Assembly (NCBI GenBank): GCA_002728175.1
Contig: PBVH01000047.1
Span: 4,514-13,282 of the forward strand
Direction of reading: 5' to 3'
Length of the DNA stretch: 8,769 nt
From: Flavobacteriales bacterium
Lineage (GTDB): Bacteria > Bacteroidota > Bacteroidia > Flavobacteriales > BACL11
In this document: positions 5,408 through 8,769 of the stretch, piece after piece
Layout of the letters: the number at the start of each line of letters is the position of its first letter
Position numbering within the stretch: position 1 is the stretch's first letter
Made by a program: the position numbers and the translations under genes
Notes under the pieces: generated by a model
Seen by the model: the letters and a program-made list of their open reading frames with translations, nothing else
Told to the model about the DNA's origin: nothing
Databases searched by the model: none

Positions 5408-6494
5408 ACTTCCATTTTTGAGGTTGTGTAATAAGGTTCAATAATACGAAAATTCCCTGTATAAATAAATATAAAATTTCATACATCGGATGTAATAAAT
5501 ATAAATCAGAAACATTTAATTTCTTCATGGATGAATAGTTAATGGTATATGAGATTAACAATTTTAATAATAACATTATTAAAAAATACTCTACACTCAT
5601 AAAAAAAAGAATAAATAATGATAACCAAAAAAATAATTGTGTTAGTGGATATATAGTTAATAAAATTTTGAATTTTAAATCATAAAATCTTGAAGTTGTT
5701 AAATGTCTTCTTTTTTGATAAATCCAATGTTTCCATTTTTTATGCGATTGAGAAATTGTATGAGTATTTTCATTTACCACAATACCCACTCTATTATTTA
5801 CTGCAACTTCTTGTATAAATAAATCATCGTCTCCAGAAGCAATATGCATATGATTTGCAAAACCCTTATTTTCGAAAAAAACATTTTTTGTATATGCTAA
5901 ATTTCTCCCAACTCCCATATATGGATATCCAAAAAGACAAAAAGAAAAATATTGCTTTGCAATTAAATAAGTATCATATCTAATAAAGCGATTTAATATC
6001 GTTTTTGTTTTTTCGTAGGAACCATAACCTAAAATAACATTGTTATTTTTAAAACAATTTACAATTTCTTCAACCCATTTTTTTGAATTAGGCTTACAAT
6101 CTGCATCAATTAATAAAAGATTTTCATGTTTCGCAAGTTTAACACCAATCGTCAAGGCAAACTTTTTACCTTTTCTTGTATTAATTTTTTCATCTAAATT
6201 ACATACAACTAAATTATCAAACTTGTTTTGAAGTGATTCTAAATAATATTTTGAACCATCAATTGATTGATCATTTACAACAATAACTTCAAAGTCTTTA
6301 TATTCTTGTTGCAAAACATGTTTCAAATTTAGCTTAAGATTATTTTCCTCGTTTTTTGCACAAATTATTATAGATACAGGAACCGAATAAGTAGATTTAG
6401 AAGGTTTATATTTTGTAAACTTTATAAATAAAATTAAGTTATAACAATAAATAATAATTAGACATAATAAACAAAATGATAAGATTTCTATCAT
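5397..6494 (-). CDS. Membrane-bound family 2 glycosyltransferase
   Basis: A 365-residue processive-type GT2 enzyme. One N-terminal membrane helix (about 3-25) precedes a cytoplasmic GT-A domain, and three further hydrophobic helices follow at about 277-298, 300-320 and 337-357. Within the catalytic domain are VSIIICAKNEENNL (40-53), the nucleotide-sugar binding VNDQSIDGS (73-81), the metal-binding DAD at 130-132, GDDDLF with the acidic catalytic pair at 221-226, and QKRRH at 260-264, matching the Q(Q/R)xRW-type motif of chain-extending enzymes though with His in place of Trp. It most likely adds sugars to a surface or membrane-linked glycan; the sugar is unknown. Its ATG follows the purC stop with no intervening base, and its 3' end overlaps the sigma factor start by 11 bases, so it is locked into the operon. 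Confidence 0.9.
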   Translation of the reverse strand: MIEILSFCLLCLIIIYCYNLILFIKFTKYKPSKSTYSVPVSIIICAKNEENNLKLNLKHVLQQEYKDFEVIVVNDQSIDGSKYYLESLQNKFDNLVVCNLDEKINTRKGKKFALTIGVKLAKHENLLLIDADCKPNSKKWVEEIVNCFKNNNVILGYGSYEKTKTILNRFIRYDTYLIAKQYFSFCLFGYPYMGVGRNLAYTKNVFFENKGFANHMHIASGDDDLFIQEVAVNNRVGIVVNENTHTISQSHKKWKHWIYQKRRHLTTSRFYDLKFKILLTIYPLTQLFFWLSLFILFFMSVEYFLIMLLLKLLISYTINYSSMKKLNVSDLYLLHPMYEILYLFIQGIFVLLNLITQPQKWKYDK

Positions 6495-7442
6495 TTATAT
6501 TTTTAAATAACTATAAATATTATTTTCAACTCTTTTAATAACATCATGAACATCTTCCTTTTCAAATTTCAAACCTGTTATATACTCGTAAAGTTCAATA
6601 TATCTTTCAGATACTGAATTACAATAATCCTCACTCATTGTTGGAATGGTCTGCCCCTCTTTACCTTGAAAACCATTTTCAATTAACCATTTTCTAACAA
6701 ATTCCTTAGATAATTGCTTTTGTGGTAAATTATTTTGCAAATTATTTTGATAATCACTTAAATGGAAATATCTCGAAGAGTCAGGAGTATGTATCTCATC
6801 AATAAGAGTAATAACCCCATTTTTATCCTTACCAAATTCATATTTAGTATCAACCAATATTAAATCTTTTTCTTTAGCTATTGCAGTTCCTCTTTCGAAT
6901 AGTGCTAGTGTATATTCTTCCAGCTTGATATAATCATGTTCAGATACAAGACCTTGATTCAAAATTTCCTCCCTACTGATATCTTCGTCATGTCCGACTT
7001 CAGCTTTTGTTGTAGGTGTTATAATTGGTGTATCAAATTTTTCATTTTCAACCATCCCATCTTTCATAGGTACTCCACAAAGAATTCTCTTTCCAGCTTT
7101 ATATTCTCTCCATGCATGACCTGTTAAATATCCTCTAATTACCATTTCAACTTTAAATGGATCACACATTTTCCCAATAGTTACTGATGGATCAGGAGTT
7201 GATTCTTTCCAATTTGGTACAATATCATTGGTCATATCTAAAAATTTAGCAGCAATTTGATTTAATACTTGACCTTTGTAAGGTATCCCTTCAGGAAGTA
7301 CATGATCAAATGCAGAAATTCTATCTGTTGCTATCATAACTAAAGTTTCATTATTAATTGTATAAACATCTCTTACTTTTCCTTTATAGAATCGTGTTTG
7401 ACCTGGAAAATTAAAATTTGTTTCTTTGATTGTATTTGTCAT
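6495..7442 (-). CDS. purC: Phosphoribosylaminoimidazole-succinocarboxamide (SAICAR) synthase
   Basis: Joins CAIR and aspartate with ATP to make SAICAR in de novo purine synthesis, in the cytoplasm. Visible signatures: FYKGKVRDVY (18-27), ATDRISAFD (38-46), DPFKVEMVIRGYLTGHAWREY (94-114, acceptor and nucleotide site), DTKYEFG (198-204), IDEIHTPDSSRY (214-225) and a C-terminal LSKEFVRKWLIENGFQG segment (244-260). At 315 residues it is the long form typical of Bacteroidota and yeast rather than the roughly 237-residue enterobacterial form. I chose the ATG at 7442 (MTNTIKETNFNFPGQ), which matches the usual start of relatives and leaves a 4-base gap after phoH; an ATG at 7463 would add seven residues (MNQNTKQ) and overlap phoH by 17 bases. 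The protein appears intact. Confidence 0.96.
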   Translation of the reverse strand: MTNTIKETNFNFPGQTRFYKGKVRDVYTINNETLVMIATDRISAFDHVLPEGIPYKGQVLNQIAAKFLDMTNDIVPNWKESTPDPSVTIGKMCDPFKVEMVIRGYLTGHAWREYKAGKRILCGVPMKDGMVENEKFDTPIITPTTKAEVGHDEDISREEILNQGLVSEHDYIKLEEYTLALFERGTAIAKEKDLILVDTKYEFGKDKNGVITLIDEIHTPDSSRYFHLSDYQNNLQNNLPQKQLSKEFVRKWLIENGFQGKEGQTIPTMSEDYCNSVSERYIELYEYITGLKFEKEDVHDVIKRVENNIYSYLKI

Positions 7443-7446
7443 TTGT

Positions 7447-8382
7447 TTAGTGTTTTGGTTCATATGCTTTTATTATTTGTTTTACTAATTTATGTCTTAT
7501 TACATCTTTATCATCGAGTTGGATAAATGAAATATCTTTAATGCTTTTCAGCTTTTTTTGAGCTTGAACTAATCCTGATTTATTTGACTTAAGTAAATCT
7601 ATTTGACTTATATCTCCAGTAATTATAAATTTTGCAGAGATACCCATTCGTGTTAAAAACATTTTCATTTGCTTCTCTGTGGTATTTTGGCCCTCGTCTA
7701 AAATTACAAAAGCATTATCAAGAGTTCTACCTCTCATATAAGCAAGCGGAGCAATTTGTATAATTCCTTCGTCTATATATTTATTTACTTTTTTTACAGA
7801 TAACATGTCTGTCAAAGCATCATAAATAGGCTGCATATATGGATCTAGCTTTTCTTTCACATCACCAGGTAAAAAACCTAAATTTTCACCTGCTTCTATA
7901 GCAGGTCGCGTAAAAATTAATCTTTTTACTTGTTTGTTTTTAAGTGATTTTACAGCAATAGCAACTGAAGTATAAGTTTTTCCGGTTCCAGCTGGTCCAA
8001 TCACAAAAATCATATCATTTTTTTGACTTTCTGATAATATTTTTCTTTGATTTTTTGTAATGGCTTTTACAATTTTACCTTTACTTGTATGCAAAATAAT
8101 ATTATTAGCTTGATTTAATAAATCATTTTCATTTTCAACGACAATTCTTTCTATATTATTTAATGTTAAAGAATTAAACTTTTGAATATGAAGAATACAA
8201 GCTTTTATTTTCTTTTCAAAGAGATTAATATCATCTTTTTTTCCGTATATTTTTAATTCTTCTCCCCTAGAAACAACTTTAACATCAGTAAAAAATGATT
8301 TAAACTTATCAAATTTATTGTTGTTTGCACCAAACAACTTGTTAAGATCAATATTTTTTATTTTAATTAATTTCTCAGACAT
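7447..8382 (-). CDS. phoH: PhoH family ATPase
   Basis: Predicted cytoplasmic P-loop ATPase related to the N-terminal helicase domain of superfamily 1; PhoH/PhoL proteins are tied to RNA metabolism and stress, but the exact activity in this group is not settled. With the start at 8382 the protein has 311 residues: an N-terminal RNA-binding-like region (about 1-100), Walker A GPAGTGKT (129-136), TRPAIEAGENLGFLPGD (158-174), the family motif DPYMQPIYDAL (180-190), MRGRTLDNAFVILDEGQN with Walker B (216-233), ITGDISQIDL (254-263) and the arginine-bearing DKDVIRHKLV (291-300). Relatives usually read DEAQN and GDPSQ, so DEGQN and GDISQ are mild departures. The frame also has an ATG at 8433, but those 17 extra residues (MLFCISK...) lack family resemblance. 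It is the first gene of a five-gene operon. Confidence 0.95.
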   Translation of the reverse strand: MSEKLIKIKNIDLNKLFGANNNKFDKFKSFFTDVKVVSRGEELKIYGKKDDINLFEKKIKACILHIQKFNSLTLNNIERIVVENENDLLNQANNIILHTSKGKIVKAITKNQRKILSESQKNDMIFVIGPAGTGKTYTSVAIAVKSLKNKQVKRLIFTRPAIEAGENLGFLPGDVKEKLDPYMQPIYDALTDMLSVKKVNKYIDEGIIQIAPLAYMRGRTLDNAFVILDEGQNTTEKQMKMFLTRMGISAKFIITGDISQIDLLKSNKSGLVQAQKKLKSIKDISFIQLDDKDVIRHKLVKQIIKAYEPKH

Positions 8383-8459
8383 TAGCTTATTTCTTTCACC
8401 TATTTCTTTTACTTTTGAAATACAAAATAACATAAATTATAACAACTTTTGATATAAAA
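8383..8459. promoter_or_regulatory. Divergent intergenic region between phoH and the adenosyltransferase gene
   Basis: This 77-base gap must hold, or border, the promoters of the phoH operon and of the rightward gene. On the + strand AACTTTTG at 8444-8451 matches TAnnTTTG in all but the first base and ends eight bases before the ATG at 8460, which would give a nearly leaderless mRNA; the upstream TTG (8415-8417) is 26 bases away, too far. On the - strand TTATTTTG (8430-8423) matches all but the second base, with no TTG at the right spacing. Both are weak candidates. Confidence 0.25.
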
Positions 8460-8769
8460 ATGCAAATTATAACTCTTACTACAGACTTAGGAACTAAAGA
8501 CAGTTATGTTGCCTCTATCAAAGGTGCTATTTACTCAGAAATTAGTGATGTAAAAGTAATTGATATTTCTAATACTATCGATCCTTTTAACATTCACCAA
8601 GCTGCATATGTATTAAGAAGTTGTTACGAAGATTTTCCAGATGGTACGATTCATATAATAAGTGTCGATGATGAACTAACAATTAACAACGAACATTTAG
8701 TTGTTAAATCAAATAATCATTATTTTATTGGCTCAGATAATGGGTTATTTTCACTATTAATAAATAAAA
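8460..8769 (+). CDS. SAM hydroxide adenosyltransferase (DUF62/SAM_adeno_trans family), N-terminal part, cut by the window end
   Basis: The frame is open from the ATG to the window end, giving 103 residues of a family that usually has about 260-280. These enzymes use SAM and water-derived hydroxide to give adenosine and methionine; relatives chlorinate or fluorinate SAM. Visible features are ITLTTDLGTKDSYVASIKG (4-21) with conserved Asp9 (the family usually reads TTDFG, here TDLG), VIDISNTIDPFNIHQAAYVL (33-52), the FPDGTIHIISVD strand (59-70) and SDNGLFSLL (92-100). The usual DPGVG after the VVD strand reads DDELT here, a variation I recall in other Bacteroidota members. It diverges from phoH. 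The C-terminal adenine-binding domain is not in view, so completeness cannot be judged. Confidence 0.9.
   Translation, partial: MQIITLTTDLGTKDSYVASIKGAIYSEISDVKVIDISNTIDPFNIHQAAYVLRSCYEDFPDGTIHIISVDDELTINNEHLVVKSNNHYFIGSDNGLFSLLINK

Noticed and set aside
6040..6231. Open frame of 63 codons on the + strand inside the membrane glycosyltransferase
   Set aside because: Antisense shadow of a well-supported gene, with no start-site signal or recognisable motif.
6936..7127. Open frame of 63 codons on the + strand inside purC
   Set aside because: Antisense shadow; cysteine- and phenylalanine-rich composition reflects the complement of purC codons.

Overview
This is an ordinary, very compact stretch of bacterial chromosome. 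It is strongly A+T-rich and packed with genes that abut or overlap by a few bases. The gene set points to Bacteroidota, most likely a small-genome marine Flavobacteriia-type organism. The reasons are the long (about 315 aa) form of SAICAR synthetase, a characteristic small two-helix membrane protein (DUF6787-like by recall), type II dehydroquinase beside a Xer recombinase, A-rich rather than Shine-Dalgarno start regions, and promoter-like sequences that match the Bacteroidota pattern TTG-N17-23-TAnnTTTG. The taxonomic call is inference from recalled family features, not a database search.

Layout. The left end (1-621, +) is the C-terminal part of a family 2 glycosyltransferase. It converges on, and overlaps, aroQ (599-1015, -). 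Diverging from aroQ is a tight four-gene + strand unit: xerD (1036-1935), an MFS transporter (1932-3086), a small membrane protein (3112-3417) and a SAM-dependent methyltransferase (3417-4184). This unit ends exactly where a - strand operon ends, with no base between the two stop codons. The - strand operon reads phoH (8382) -> purC -> membrane glycosyltransferase -> ECF-type sigma factor -> rsmG (4185), with junctions of 4, 0, -11 and 2 bases. At the right edge, diverging from phoH, is the start of a SAM hydroxide adenosyltransferase gene (8460-8769, + strand, cut by the window).

The genes mix core housekeeping (shikimate pathway, purine synthesis, 16S rRNA methylation, chromosome dimer resolution, an RNA-linked PhoH ATPase) with surface glycan enzymes, one transporter and one regulator. 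No stretch above 300 bases lacks a gene. The only intergenic gaps of more than a few bases are 1016-1035, 3087-3111 and 8383-8459. I see no tRNA, rRNA, insertion sequence, CRISPR array, phage gene or defence system.

I did not find a convincing new multi-gene system. The points most worth a second look are the interlocked divergent promoter-like elements of aroQ and xerD, the methyltransferase that has lost an expected four-cysteine zinc knuckle and is fused in an operon to an uncharacterised membrane protein, the A10 tract in rsmG next to an A9 tract in the sigma factor gene, and the placement of a sigma factor without a visible anti-sigma partner inside a housekeeping operon.
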